Part shown: positions 34,669 through 44,303 of the stretch, piece by piece | How the letters are laid out: each line of letters opens with the position of its first letter | Numbering within the stretch: the first letter of the stretch is position 1 | NCBI GenBank assembly: GCA_030066195.1 | Contig: JASJCB010000030.1 | Span: forward strand, 1-54,857 | Origin: Acidobacteriota bacterium | Lineage (GTDB): Bacteria; Acidobacteriota; Holophagae; Acanthopleuribacterales; Acanthopleuribacteraceae | Direction of reading: 5' to 3' | DNA: 54,857 nt | Notes under the pieces: generated by a model | The model's input: only the letters and a program-made list of their open reading frames with translations | What the model was told of the DNA's origin: nothing | The model's database searches: none | Translations under genes and position numbers: made by a program

Positions 34669-37023
34669 ATGATCGGAACAGGCAATATTGAGCAGGAACT
34701 CCATATTCCGGAGGTGTTGCCGGTTGTCACCAACCGTGAGGCTACCGTTTTTCCCTTTGTCATCTTTCCGCTGACCATCGTTACCGACACCAATCTCAAC
34801 GCCGTCGACGCATCCTTGAATACCAACCGTATGATCGTCCTGGTGGGCCAGAAGGATGTCACCAAGGAAGAGCCCGGCGAGGACGAGCTTTACAAGGTCG
34901 GCACGGTTGCCGTGATCATGCGCCAACTCAAGTTACCCGACGGCCGCGTGCGCGTACTGGTGCAAGGCATCACCCGCTGTCGCTTGGAATACTTCACCAA
35001 CCGCGACCCCTATTTAGAATGTAAAGTACGCTCCCTGGCTTCCCTGGACAAACGGCGCGGCAAAGAGGACAAGCTGAAGCACGAGGCCGTGATGCGCAAT
35101 GTCAAGAGCATGCTGGAGCGCAGCGCCTCTCTCGGCCGACCGATTGCCTCCGAGGTCCTGGTGATTTCCGGCGGCATGGAAGACGCCGGTCGGCTGGCTG
35201 ATCTGGTGGCCAGCAATGTGGACTTGAAAGGCGACGAGGGTCAGCAGATTCTCGATGAACTGAACATCCAAAAGCGCCTGGCCCTGGTCAATGAAATCCT
35301 TAATCGCGAGGTGGCTCTGCTGGAGATCCAGCAACAGATCAGCAACCAGGCTCGCGGCGAGATGGACCGCACGCAACGCGATTACTACCTGCGCCAACAG
35401 CTCAAGGTCATTCAGATGGAGTTGGGCGAGGGCAACGAGATCCAGGAAGAGATCGAGACTTATCGGAAGAAGCTGGAAAAGTTGACCGAAATGTCCGATG
35501 AAGCGCGCCAGGAAGTGGAAAAGCAGTTGCGGCGCCTGGAGAATATGCACCCGGACACGGCTGAAACCGGTCTCATCCGCACCTATCTCGATTGGATGAT
35601 CGAGCTACCCTGGGGCAAGCGCACCGAGGACGACCTGAGCCTGAAACACGCCCGCCGCGCCCTGGACAAGAACCACTACGGCCTGGAGGAAATCAAGGAG
35701 CGCATCCTGGAATTCCTCAGCGTGCGCAAGCTGAACCCGCAAATGAAAACGCCGATCCTGTGTTTCGTGGGGCCGCCGGGCGTGGGTAAAACCTCGTTGG
35801 GTCGGGCCATCGCGGCGGCCATGGGTCGCAAATTCGTACGCATCAGCGTTGGCGGCCTGCGCGACGAGGCCGAGATTCGAGGACACCGCAAGACCTACGT
35901 GGGCGCCCTGCCGGGCCGCATCATCCAGGGCGTCAACCAGGCCGGGACGATGAACCCGGTGTTCATGATGGACGAGGTCGATAAAATCGGCCAGGACTTT
36001 CGTGGAGATCCCAGCGCGGCCCTGCTGGAAGTGTTGGACCCCGAACAAAACAACAGTTTCCGCGACCATTACCTGGCCGTGTCCTTCGACCTGTCCTCGG
36101 TGTTGTTTATCCTCACGGCCAATACGCTGGACACCTTGCAGCCCGCCTTCCGCGACCGCTTGGAGATCATCGAGATCGGCAGCTATACCCTGCCCGAGAA
36201 GCTGGAGATCGCAAGGCGCCACCTGGTGCCCAAACAGGTCAAGGAACACGGGTTGACCAGAAAGACCATTTCCATGAGCAAGGCGCTGCTGGCTCATCTG
36301 ATCAACGGTTACACCCGTGAGGCCGGACTGCGCCGCATGGAGCGGCTGATCGCCAGGGTTTGCCGAAAAGTGGCCAGGAAGGTGGCGGAGGGGGAGGAAT
36401 CCCTGCACAAAATCTCGAAGACCAACCTGGAAGACTACCTGGGTCCGGTCAAGATCTTCCCGGACCATCGCCTGAAACGCGACCAGGTGGGCGTGGTAGC
36501 CGGCCTGGCCTGGACCTCGGTGGGCGGCGAGATCTTGTTTGTGGAGGTTTCCACCATGCCGGGCAAGGGCAACCTGGTGCTGACGGGCCAGTTAGGCGAT
36601 GTGATGAAGGAAAGCGCAACGCTGGCCTTATCGCTCATACGCTCCAAGGCGGAAAAATACGAGATCGACCCGGAGATCTTCAGTAAGAAGGACGTGCACA
36701 TCCACTTCCCGGAAGGCGCCACGCCCAAGGACGGCCCCAGCGCGGGGATCACGGTAGCCACCGCGCTGCTCAGTTGCCTTTCCAGCCGAAGAGTGCGCGC
36801 CGAGGTGGCCATGACCGGCGAACTGACTCTACGTGGGGACGTGCTGCCCATCGGCGGCCTGAAAGAAAAGGTGCTGGCGGCGGCCCGGGCCGATATCAAA
36901 ACCGTAATCATCCCCAAGCTCAATGAGAGCGATCTCCACGATGTACCCGACGACATTCGCGGCAAACTGGAGTTCGTTGCGGTAGACAACGTGGAGACCG
37001 TCTTCGACCGTGCGCTGTTGTAG
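34669..37023 (+). CDS. lon: ATP-dependent protease Lon
   Basis: 784 aa from ATG 34669 (GGGAG 10 nt upstream; the longer frame from 34648 has no better site). LON substrate domain (1-190, PEVLPVVTNREATVFPFVIFPL), AAA+ with Walker A G368-T375 (GPPGVGKT) and Walker B VFMMDEVDK, then the peptidase domain with Ser691 (TPKDGPSAGIT) and Lys734 (GGLKEK), 43 residues apart as in E. coli. Degrades damaged and regulatory proteins. No heat-shock operator (CIRCE) is seen upstream. Confidence 0.97.
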   Translation: MIGTGNIEQELHIPEVLPVVTNREATVFPFVIFPLTIVTDTNLNAVDASLNTNRMIVLVGQKDVTKEEPGEDELYKVGTVAVIMRQLKLPDGRVRVLVQGITRCRLEYFTNRDPYLECKVRSLASLDKRRGKEDKLKHEAVMRNVKSMLERSASLGRPIASEVLVISGGMEDAGRLADLVASNVDLKGDEGQQILDELNIQKRLALVNEILNREVALLEIQQQISNQARGEMDRTQRDYYLRQQLKVIQMELGEGNEIQEEIETYRKKLEKLTEMSDEARQEVEKQLRRLENMHPDTAETGLIRTYLDWMIELPWGKRTEDDLSLKHARRALDKNHYGLEEIKERILEFLSVRKLNPQMKTPILCFVGPPGVGKTSLGRAIAAAMGRKFVRISVGGLRDEAEIRGHRKTYVGALPGRIIQGVNQAGTMNPVFMMDEVDKIGQDFRGDPSAALLEVLDPEQNNSFRDHYLAVSFDLSSVLFILTANTLDTLQPAFRDRLEIIEIGSYTLPEKLEIARRHLVPKQVKEHGLTRKTISMSKALLAHLINGYTREAGLRRMERLIARVCRKVARKVAEGEESLHKISKTNLEDYLGPVKIFPDHRLKRDQVGVVAGLAWTSVGGEILFVEVSTMPGKGNLVLTGQLGDVMKESATLALSLIRSKAEKYEIDPEIFSKKDVHIHFPEGATPKDGPSAGITVATALLSCLSSRRVRAEVAMTGELTLRGDVLPIGGLKEKVLAAARADIKTVIIPKLNESDLHDVPDDIRGKLEFVAVDNVETVFDRALL

Positions 37024-37055
37024 CGATTTATCGATCAATTAAAAAAGGTTTCGAG

Positions 37056-37505
37056 TTATTCCTCGTCGCCCTTGACGGTGATGACGACTCGTTTGGTGTG
37101 GCGCAGTACGTATTCGGCGACGCTGCCCATGAGGACGCGGCGGAAACCCTTGTAGCCGTGGGTGCCCATGATGATCATGTCGGCGTTGCATTTCTCGGCG
37201 TACTCCACGATGGCGTGGCCGGGATTGCCTTCCACGAAGTGACCGTCGATTTCGCCCAATTCCAGGCGGACATCGTCCAGGGATTCCCGTGCGTGTTCCT
37301 TGACCTTGTGCACGTGATCGGCCGACCAGGTCGCGGCGCCCGGCATCATGCCGTAGGGCAGGGGCATGTCGAAAGCCTCCTGGTCGAAGACGTGCAGCAC
37401 CACCAGTTCGGCGCCAAGCTTGTCCTTTAAGTTACGCGCCAGGCCCATGGCTTTTTTAGAGGTTGCCGAAAAATCGGTCGCAAATAGGATGCGTTCTATG
37501 TTCAT
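37056..37505 (-). CDS. Universal stress protein (UspA family)
   Basis: 149 aa. ATP-binding signature GTHGYKGFRRVLMGSVAEYV (G-x2-G-x9-G-S) and the usual N-terminal ILFATDFSATSKKAM strand-helix. GGAGGAT 8 nt before the ATG. Cytoplasmic; helps survival under stress. Convergent with lon. Confidence 0.93.
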   Translation of the reverse strand: MNIERILFATDFSATSKKAMGLARNLKDKLGAELVVLHVFDQEAFDMPLPYGMMPGAATWSADHVHKVKEHARESLDDVRLELGEIDGHFVEGNPGHAIVEYAEKCNADMIIMGTHGYKGFRRVLMGSVAEYVLRHTKRVVITVKGDEE

Positions 37506-37598
37506 GGAAATCCTCCTGTTCTCAGCGGCTGTTGCCTTTATTAACTCTGATGTAAACGGCGTCGCGGGTCAATGGAAAAGTGCGGCGTTGCCGGAGTC

Positions 37599-39266
37599 CT
37601 ACTCGCCGAAAACCTTCTTGCCGTTGACCCTGGTTTCCAGGACGCGCAAGTCCTTCAGTTCTGCCGGTGGGACCTTACGGGGGTCGCGGTCCAGGATCAC
37701 GTAATCGGCGAACTTGCCCGGAGCCAGGCTGCCGATCTGGTCTTCCTGGAAGGCGGCGCGGGCGCTGTCGATAGTCATGGCGGCCAGGGTTTCCATCACC
37801 GTCAGAGCCTCCGACGCGTACCAGCCGCCGGGCGGATTGCCTTTCAGGTCGGCCCGAGTCACCGCGAAGTACAGCGTGATCGCCGGCTCCCAGGGCTCGC
37901 CGGGAAGGTCGGAGTTGATGATCAGGGGTGCGCCGGCGGCGAGGATCTTCCGCCAGGCGTAGGCGTGTTGAATGCGCTCGGGTCCCAACCGGTCCTCCGC
38001 CCATTTGCTGTCGCCCACGGCATGGCTGGACTGCATGCTGGAAATAACGCCCAGTTCGGCGGCGCGCGCGTAATAGTCGGGCAGCACCACCTGGGCGTGT
38101 TCGATGCGCCAGCGGTGATCCAGGTCGGGATAGGGTTTGAGCGAAGCCTCGTAGAGGTTCATAACGCGGTTGTTGCCCTCGTCGCCGATCGCGTGGACGG
38201 CCATCTGAAATCCCCTGGCAGCGGCGCGTTCGGCCAGGCCGGTTACCGCTTCCGGCGAGATGCGTTCGGTAGGTTCGGCCTCATTCGGCTTGTCGGTATA
38301 GGGCTCGGCCAACAGCGCCGTGCGCGAGCCCAGGGAACCGTCGTAGAAGACCTTGATCGAGCGGACGCTGAAAAAGGCGTTGGGATCGATCAGCGGGCCG
38401 CTCGCAAACCATTGGTCCATCAACGCCTCATCGTTGCCGTTCAGCATGCCGTAGACGCGCACGGGCAGCTTGCCGGCATCGGCCAGGTCGCGGAAGGCTT
38501 GCAAGCGCTCGGAGTCCATGCCTGCCTCGTGGACTGAAGTGACGCCGGCGGCGGCCATGGTTTGCAGACCGGCAACAATCGCATCGCGGGTGGTCTCGGG
38601 CGTGTCGGCGGGGATGTGCTTGTTGACCAGACCTTGGGCCAGGGTCAGCATCACCCCGGTGGGCGTGCCGTCCTCGCGGCGTAAAATGGTGCCGACCTTG
38701 GGATCGGGCGTAGCGGTGTCGATTCCTGCCGCTTCCAGTGCCTTGCCGTTGTAGAAGCCGGCGAAACCGTGCAGGGATTCCAGGTGAATCGGGTTATCGG
38801 GAAAAGCTGTATCCAATTCGGCGCGGTCGGGATATCCCTTGGAGCCCCAAACGCCCTCGTCCCAACCCTGGGCGCGCAACCATTCGCCGGGTTTGGGGTT
38901 GGGATAGAAGGCCCGCAAGCGTTCTACCATCTGCGCCACACTTTCGACACCGGTCAAATCGGCCTTCAGGCGATCCCGGCCCAACTCGTGAACATGAACG
39001 TGGGAATCGATAAACCCGGGAAGCAGAACGGCTCCGGCCAGGTCTTGGGTTTCGGCATCGGGATACTTTTCGGTCAGATAGGCCGCGGTGCCCAGGCCCA
39101 GAACCTTGCCGTCCTGAACGGCCATGGCCTCGACAACCGGTTGCGCCTCGGTCATGGTGAGAATGGTTCCGCCCTTGATCAGCAGAATATCCGAGGTGGG
39201 CGTTGACTGGCGGCCGCAGCCGACAAGCAGCAGTATCATTAGTAAGACGGTGGTTAAGCGATGCAT
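37599..39266 (-). CDS. Exported metal-dependent amidohydrolase, YtcJ-like
   Basis: 555 aa from ATG 39266 (GGAGG 5 nt upstream). Lipoprotein signal peptide MHRLTTVLLMILLLVGC. Metal-binding HxH in GFIDSHVHVHELGRD, later HEAGMDSERL, VHAIGDEGN, RIEHAQVV and a final LAPGKFADYVILD typical of YtcJ/AepA amidohydrolases. Substrate unknown. Two promoterless bases suggest it is transcribed alone. Confidence 0.9.
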   Translation of the reverse strand: MHRLTTVLLMILLLVGCGRQSTPTSDILLIKGGTILTMTEAQPVVEAMAVQDGKVLGLGTAAYLTEKYPDAETQDLAGAVLLPGFIDSHVHVHELGRDRLKADLTGVESVAQMVERLRAFYPNPKPGEWLRAQGWDEGVWGSKGYPDRAELDTAFPDNPIHLESLHGFAGFYNGKALEAAGIDTATPDPKVGTILRREDGTPTGVMLTLAQGLVNKHIPADTPETTRDAIVAGLQTMAAAGVTSVHEAGMDSERLQAFRDLADAGKLPVRVYGMLNGNDEALMDQWFASGPLIDPNAFFSVRSIKVFYDGSLGSRTALLAEPYTDKPNEAEPTERISPEAVTGLAERAAARGFQMAVHAIGDEGNNRVMNLYEASLKPYPDLDHRWRIEHAQVVLPDYYARAAELGVISSMQSSHAVGDSKWAEDRLGPERIQHAYAWRKILAAGAPLIINSDLPGEPWEPAITLYFAVTRADLKGNPPGGWYASEALTVMETLAAMTIDSARAAFQEDQIGSLAPGKFADYVILDRDPRKVPPAELKDLRVLETRVNGKKVFGE

Positions 39267-39465
39267 GCGATCCTCCAAAAATAGATACTCCTAATCCTCG
39301 CACAAGACAGGCCGCCGATCCATCCCCAGGGCGAGGTATAACGCGGCTTTCCAAAACTCGCCCGACTATTTCAGCAATTTTTAAGGTAAACGATTGACCC
39401 TGTCGGCTGTCCCTGGTAAAACCTTTGCCTTAACCGATGACGCTTTCAAAGAGCGGGGGACAGGT

Positions 39466-39759
39466 ATGAATATCGATCGTCAGACCGTGGAACACTATGC
39501 GAAGCTGGCCAATCTCGCGTTCAGCAAAGAAGAAACCGAACGCATGACCCATGATTTCGGCAATATCCTCAATTATGTCGCCAAGATCTCGGAACTGGAT
39601 CTCAGCGATGTGGAAGCGACCACCCACGTCTTCGAAAATCGGCCCCTGGTTCGGCCTGACGAGACAGCCGAAGGCATCGGGGCCAAAGCGGCCCTGGCCA
39701 ATGCGCCCGATACCGAGGCGGGCCATTTCCTGGTTCCCAAAATGATCAAGGTTCGATAA
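39466..39759 (+). CDS. gatC: Glutamyl/aspartyl-tRNA amidotransferase subunit C
   Basis: 97 aa from ATG 39466 (GGGGG 6-8 nt upstream; frame from 39394 is too long for the family). Shows VEHYAKLANLAFSKEE, LDLSDVEATTHVF, LRPD-like VRPD and C-terminal FLVPKMIKVR, as in GatC. Helps form Gln-tRNA or Asn-tRNA by transamidation. gatA follows after 12 bp; gatB is not in the window. Confidence 0.93.
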   Translation: MNIDRQTVEHYAKLANLAFSKEETERMTHDFGNILNYVAKISELDLSDVEATTHVFENRPLVRPDETAEGIGAKAALANAPDTEAGHFLVPKMIKVR

Positions 39760-39771
39760 GGAGCGGCGGTG

Positions 39772-41202
39772 ATGACCGGAACAACCGTAAAAGACATGCT
39801 CACCGCCCTGGCCGGTGGAGAAACCAGTGAAGCGCTGGTCCAAGCGCACCTGAAGCAGATCCGCGAACGCGACGAAGCCGTCGGCGCCTTTTTGACCGTG
39901 GATGAAGACGGCGCCCTGCAACAAGCCCGTGACATCGACCGCAAGCGGGCAGCGGGCGAGCCGCTCGGTTCCCTGGCCGGAATCCCCGTGGCCGTCAAAG
40001 ACAATATCAATGTGACCGGCTTGAAAACCACCTGTGGCTCCAAGATCCTGGCCGATTTCGTTTCGCCCTATGACGCCACCGTGATTCAGCGCCTGCGCGA
40101 GGCTGATGCGGTGATCGTGGGCAAGACCAATATGGACGAGTTCGCCATGGGGTCCAGCACCGAATACTCGGCCCTGAAGAAAACCGTCAACCCGGTCAAC
40201 CCGGATTATGTGCCCGGCGGTTCCAGCGGTGGTTCCACGGCGGCGGTTCGCGCGGACATGGTGCCCCTGGCTTTGGGTTCCAGCACCGGCGGCTCCATCC
40301 GTCAGCCGGCTTCCTTCTGCGGCGTGGTGGGCATGAAACCTACCTACGGTCGCGTTTCCCGCTACGGCCTGACGGCCTACGGCAGCAGCCTGGACCAGAT
40401 CGGCCCGATTGCTCGCGATGTCGACGGCGCCGCCCGCCTGCTGCAAGCCGTTGCCGGTCACGATGACCGCGACACCACCTCCGCCTATGACGAGGCGCCC
40501 GACCTGATAACCGACCTGGAAAAAGACCCCGGGCCGATCAAGGTAGGCGTGATCGACGAGTTCATGGGCGACGGTCTGGATGACGAGGTACGCGCCGCTT
40601 TCCAAACCGCTCTGGACCGATTGACGGCAGCCGGCGCGGAGGTGGTTCACTGCTCTTTTCCCCACACCGAATACGCCATTCCCGCCTATTACCTGGTGGC
40701 TACGGCCGAGGCCAGCGCCAACCTGGCCAGATTCGACGGCGTCCGCTACAGCCACCGCTCCACCGAGGCCCGCAACCTCAAAGAGATGTACACCCACTCC
40801 CGCAGCGAGGGTTTCGGGCCCGAGGTCAAGCGTCGTATCCTGCTGGGTACCTACTGCCTGTCCAGCGGCTACTACGAAGGTTTCTACCTGAACGCCCAGA
40901 AGGTGCGCACCAAGATCATCAACGATTTCCAAACCGCGTTTGCCGAGGTCGATGTGCTGCTATCGCCCACCTGTCCCACCACGGCGTTCAAATTCGGTGA
41001 GAAGACCGACGATCCGGTATCCATGTACCTGAGCGATATCTACACGGTCATGGCCAATCTGGCCGGCGTGCCTGCCCTGTCGCTACCGGTAGGCGCGGAC
41101 AGCAAGGGCCTGCCCATCGGCGCGCAACTGATCACCCCGCGTTTTACCGAGGCAAGGCTTTTCCAATTGGCTTGTCATACGGAGAAACTGGTAGGTGAGT
41201 AG
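39772..41202 (+). CDS. gatA: Glutamyl/aspartyl-tRNA amidotransferase subunit A
   Basis: 476 aa. AAGGAG 8 nt before ATG 39772. Amidase-signature triad K76 (AVKDNINVTG), S151 (GGSSGGSTAAV) and S175 (SSTGGSIRQPA), spaced as in known GatA. The subunit releases ammonia from glutamine for the transamidation reaction done with GatB and GatC. Confidence 0.96.
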   Translation: MTGTTVKDMLTALAGGETSEALVQAHLKQIRERDEAVGAFLTVDEDGALQQARDIDRKRAAGEPLGSLAGIPVAVKDNINVTGLKTTCGSKILADFVSPYDATVIQRLREADAVIVGKTNMDEFAMGSSTEYSALKKTVNPVNPDYVPGGSSGGSTAAVRADMVPLALGSSTGGSIRQPASFCGVVGMKPTYGRVSRYGLTAYGSSLDQIGPIARDVDGAARLLQAVAGHDDRDTTSAYDEAPDLITDLEKDPGPIKVGVIDEFMGDGLDDEVRAAFQTALDRLTAAGAEVVHCSFPHTEYAIPAYYLVATAEASANLARFDGVRYSHRSTEARNLKEMYTHSRSEGFGPEVKRRILLGTYCLSSGYYEGFYLNAQKVRTKIINDFQTAFAEVDVLLSPTCPTTAFKFGEKTDDPVSMYLSDIYTVMANLAGVPALSLPVGADSKGLPIGAQLITPRFTEARLFQLACHTEKLVGE

Positions 41203-41417
41203 TTTTCCGCAAGGATCGGATGAGAGTTGATTACCCCCTGATCAAGTATAGACAAGTCATAAGGAGTAACTCGCTACGCAATTTGATCATTTTGCAAAAA
41301 TAACTTAACAGATGTTAACTAAATCGAATGTGTGACGATACGTTAGGAGTCGCAAATTTAAGAGTCCGATATAGTCCATAGCACGCTAAAACAGCCGTAA
41401 AAAAATGGGAGGATGCT

Positions 41418-42452
41418 ATGTACTTGACCCCAATGAGGGCAGGACTTGTTTTCTTGTTGCTGTCGATGATGCCGACTATTGCCTTGTCGACGAACGATTA
41501 TGACGATCTAACTTTGGACCAATTGCTGAGCTTGGACCTTTCCTCGATGAGTATCCTGGATATTCACCACACTCATCCCAAGGGCGAATGGATGTTGTCC
41601 TTCCGCTATATGCAAATGGAAATGAACGGGCTGCGCAACGGCACCACGGACCTCAGTGAGCAAGATGTGTTGGGCAATTACATGATTACTCCGCGCAACA
41701 TGACGATGGATATGTACATGATAGGCTTGATGTACGGAGTCCGCGAAGACCTGACGGTGATGGTCATGAGCTCGTACAAAACCATGTCGATGGATCACCT
41801 GACCCGCATGGGCGGTACCTTTACCACCGAATCCGAGGGCATGGGCGATACCAAGTTGACTGCGTTATTTTCGATCTACAAAAAGAAGGTTCATCGATTC
41901 GTTTTGGACGCGGGCGTCAGCCTGCCGACAGGATCGATCGATGTACGCGACGCCACGCCCATGGGACCGGATACCAAGTTGCCATATCCCATGCGCCTGG
42001 GCAGCGGAACCTATGACGGCATTGCCGGAGTCACCTACCTCGGCCTCAAAAAGGATTGGTCCTGGGGCGCCAAACTGGGCGGCGTGCTGCGCTTCAGCGA
42101 TAACAGCGACGACTATCATCTGGGTGACCAGATCGGTCTGGTCGGCTGGGTATCGCGGCGTTGGAACAAATGGATCACCACCACAATCAGGACGGATGGA
42201 AACCACAGCGGCGATATTGAAGGAGCCGATCCCGCCCTGAATCCACGAATGGTACCGACCGCCGATCCCGACTTGCGTGCTTCCGATATCGTCAGCGTAG
42301 GCCTGGGTTTAAATCTCCATATTCCCAAGGGCAGCCTCCAAAACCACCGCTTCTCGTTGGAATACCGCGAGCCCGTGTACCAGGATTTGGACGGGCCGCA
42401 ACTAAAACACGATCAACAATTGAGCCTTAGCTGGTCCTACCTCTGGGATTGA
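41418..42452 (+). CDS. Met/His-rich outer-membrane beta-barrel-like protein
   Basis: 344 aa, GGGAGG 5 nt before ATG, signal peptide MYLTPMRAGLVFLLLSMMPTIALS. Methionines cluster in the first half (GEWMLSFRYMQMEMNG, NYMITPRNMTMDMYMIGLMY, MDHLTRMGGTF), together with HHTHPKG. The alternating pattern and the final YRWSYLWD-like aromatic strand suggest a barrel. Similar Met-rich porin-like proteins sit in copper-handling loci, which is my best guess. An inverted repeat TTAAC/GTTAA (41305-41318) precedes it. The next two genes are electron-transfer proteins. Confidence 0.75.
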   Translation: MYLTPMRAGLVFLLLSMMPTIALSTNDYDDLTLDQLLSLDLSSMSILDIHHTHPKGEWMLSFRYMQMEMNGLRNGTTDLSEQDVLGNYMITPRNMTMDMYMIGLMYGVREDLTVMVMSSYKTMSMDHLTRMGGTFTTESEGMGDTKLTALFSIYKKKVHRFVLDAGVSLPTGSIDVRDATPMGPDTKLPYPMRLGSGTYDGIAGVTYLGLKKDWSWGAKLGGVLRFSDNSDDYHLGDQIGLVGWVSRRWNKWITTTIRTDGNHSGDIEGADPALNPRMVPTADPDLRASDIVSVGLGLNLHIPKGSLQNHRFSLEYREPVYQDLDGPQLKHDQQLSLSWSYLWD

Positions 42453-42611
42453 TCAACTCCGCCAACTATTCGGGAAAAAGCCGCTGAAAAGGTAAGTCGT
42501 GCTGACACAAAATCTTCCAAGCTAAATAGTTCAAGTTCTCTAACCGTAGCTGCCGCCCGAAAGAAAGTGATACAATGTGCACACCGATGAATCATGATCT
42601 TGGGGGCGGAG

Positions 42612-43910
42612 ATGACAGCCGGTGAACGTGGACCGCATGAATCGCAAGCGGAGAATCGGCGGGGCTTTGGACGCATCGCCGATTCCTTGACCCGACGCGG
42701 CTTTCTTCACGGAGCCGGTATAGCAACATTCAGCGCGTTCTTGGGCGGCTCCTCGGCTTACGGACAACACATGTCCGCCGGTATGATTCCCGTTGCATCG
42801 GCCTTAAACGATCGAGGGTTTCGCATTCCCGGCAAAGATCCCGGTTTGACCGTCTTGAACGACCGGCCCGTGAATGCCGAAACCCCCGCTCATCTGCTGG
42901 ACGATGCCGTAACGCCCGCCTCGCGTTTGTTCGTGCGCAACAACGGCCTGCCGCCCGCGACGATCGATCCCGCCGTATGGACCCTCTCGGTTCGCGGTGA
43001 ATCGGCCCGCTCGCACAAGACCTATACGATTGCCGACCTGAAAACGAAGTTCGAAACCGTGACGCTGCAAATTGTACTGGAATGCGGCGGCAACGGTCGG
43101 GCCGAGTTCTACCCGCCCGCACGCGGCAACCAGTGGACCGTGGGCGCCGTGGGCTGTCCCGCCTGGACGGGCGTGCGCCTGCGCGACGTTTTGGCGGACG
43201 TAGGCATCGCCGACAATGCGGTCTATGTGGCTTACCACGGCGCCGACACCCACCTCAGCGGTCAACCCGGCAAACGGCCCATTTCCCGCGGCGTACCCCT
43301 GGCCAAGGCCCTTGAAGCCGAGTCCCTGATTGCCTGGGCGATCAACGGCGCGGATATGCCGGTCATGAACGGGCATCCCCTTCGCCTGGTAATCGGCGGT
43401 TGGCCGGGTTCCTGTTCCGGCAAATGGCTCAACGAATTACTGATCCGCGATCGCGTTCACGACGGCGCCAAGATGACCGGCACATCCTACCGCGTCCCTT
43501 GCGAACCCGTGGCCCCGGGAGCCCGTGTATCGGATGAAGATATGTGCATCATCCACGCAATGCCGGTGAAGTCATTGGTCACCAGTGTCAAAACCGGTCA
43601 CGAACACAAAGCGGGCACTCCGCTGATTGCGGCGGGTCATGCCTGGGCGGGTGACCGCAAGGTATCGGCAATGCACGTGAGCGTCGATTACGGCCAGACC
43701 TGGCTGAAGGCCGATCTGGCCGCGCCGCGCAACCATCAGGCCTGGCAACGCTGGCAGGCCCCAATCGATTTTCCCGCAATGGGTTATTACGAAATCTGGG
43801 CGCGCGCCACCGACGATGCGGGTCGCATGCAACCCATGGTTCTTCCGGGCTGGAACCCCAAGGGTTACCTGAACAACGCCTGCCACCGCGTGGCCGTGCG
43901 GGTAAGCTGA
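42612..43910 (+). CDS. Tat-exported sulfite oxidase family molybdopterin enzyme
   Basis: 432 aa from ATG 42612 (GGGGG upstream; ATG 42594 has no ribosome site). Twin-arginine signal LTRRGFLHGAGIATFSAFLG (27-46). The oxidoreductase molybdopterin domain shows the Mo-cysteine C158 in LECGGNGRAEF, plus CPAWTGVRLRDVL and WLNELLIRD; the dimerisation domain follows (KAGTPLIAAGHAWAGD). Periplasmic oxidation of sulfite, or a related reaction, is expected, with electrons passed to the cytochrome encoded 10 bp downstream. Confidence 0.92.
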   Translation: MTAGERGPHESQAENRRGFGRIADSLTRRGFLHGAGIATFSAFLGGSSAYGQHMSAGMIPVASALNDRGFRIPGKDPGLTVLNDRPVNAETPAHLLDDAVTPASRLFVRNNGLPPATIDPAVWTLSVRGESARSHKTYTIADLKTKFETVTLQIVLECGGNGRAEFYPPARGNQWTVGAVGCPAWTGVRLRDVLADVGIADNAVYVAYHGADTHLSGQPGKRPISRGVPLAKALEAESLIAWAINGADMPVMNGHPLRLVIGGWPGSCSGKWLNELLIRDRVHDGAKMTGTSYRVPCEPVAPGARVSDEDMCIIHAMPVKSLVTSVKTGHEHKAGTPLIAAGHAWAGDRKVSAMHVSVDYGQTWLKADLAAPRNHQAWQRWQAPIDFPAMGYYEIWARATDDAGRMQPMVLPGWNPKGYLNNACHRVAVRVS

Positions 43911-43919
43911 GGCGTGCCC

Positions 43920-44261
43920 ATGATCTATTCAACCGTCCTGGTCCTGGTGTTGGCCTTGACCTCTCCCGTGCAGGAAAAAGCCGATAAAAAAGTGGACGAA
44001 ACCGGTTTCATCGTGGACAAGGGCCTGATCATGGTCAAAGCCAACTGCACCTCGTGCCACGGTCCCAAGTTGATCCAACAAAACCGGGCCGATGCGGAGG
44101 GCTGGAAAGCCATTATCCGCACCATGCAGAAAGAGCACGGCCTGTGGCAGATGGCCCCTGAGATAGAAAAGCAGGTCATCGATTACCTGGCCCGGAACTA
44201 CAAGCCGGAGAAGCGCGGTCGCCGAAAACCCCTGGACGTACCGAAGGCGTGGTTGAACTGA
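43920..44261 (+). CDS. Periplasmic c-type cytochrome, probable electron acceptor of the molybdoenzyme
   Basis: 113 aa from ATG 43920 (GAGG upstream). Signal peptide (MIYSTVLVLVLALTSPVQ), haem-binding C43-x2-C46-H47 (NCTSCHGPK) and M78 (LWQMAPEIE) as likely sixth ligand. Together with the previous gene it resembles the SorA/SorB sulfite dehydrogenase pair. Confidence 0.88.
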   Translation: MIYSTVLVLVLALTSPVQEKADKKVDETGFIVDKGLIMVKANCTSCHGPKLIQQNRADAEGWKAIIRTMQKEHGLWQMAPEIEKQVIDYLARNYKPEKRGRRKPLDVPKAWLN

Positions 44262-44303
44262 TGTGAGGCCGGGACATGCGCCCCGGCCTTGTTGGAACGG
44301 AAT

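Noticed and set aside
39430..40932. A minus-strand frame of 500 codons
   Set aside because: Shadow of gatC-gatA, which are certain genes.
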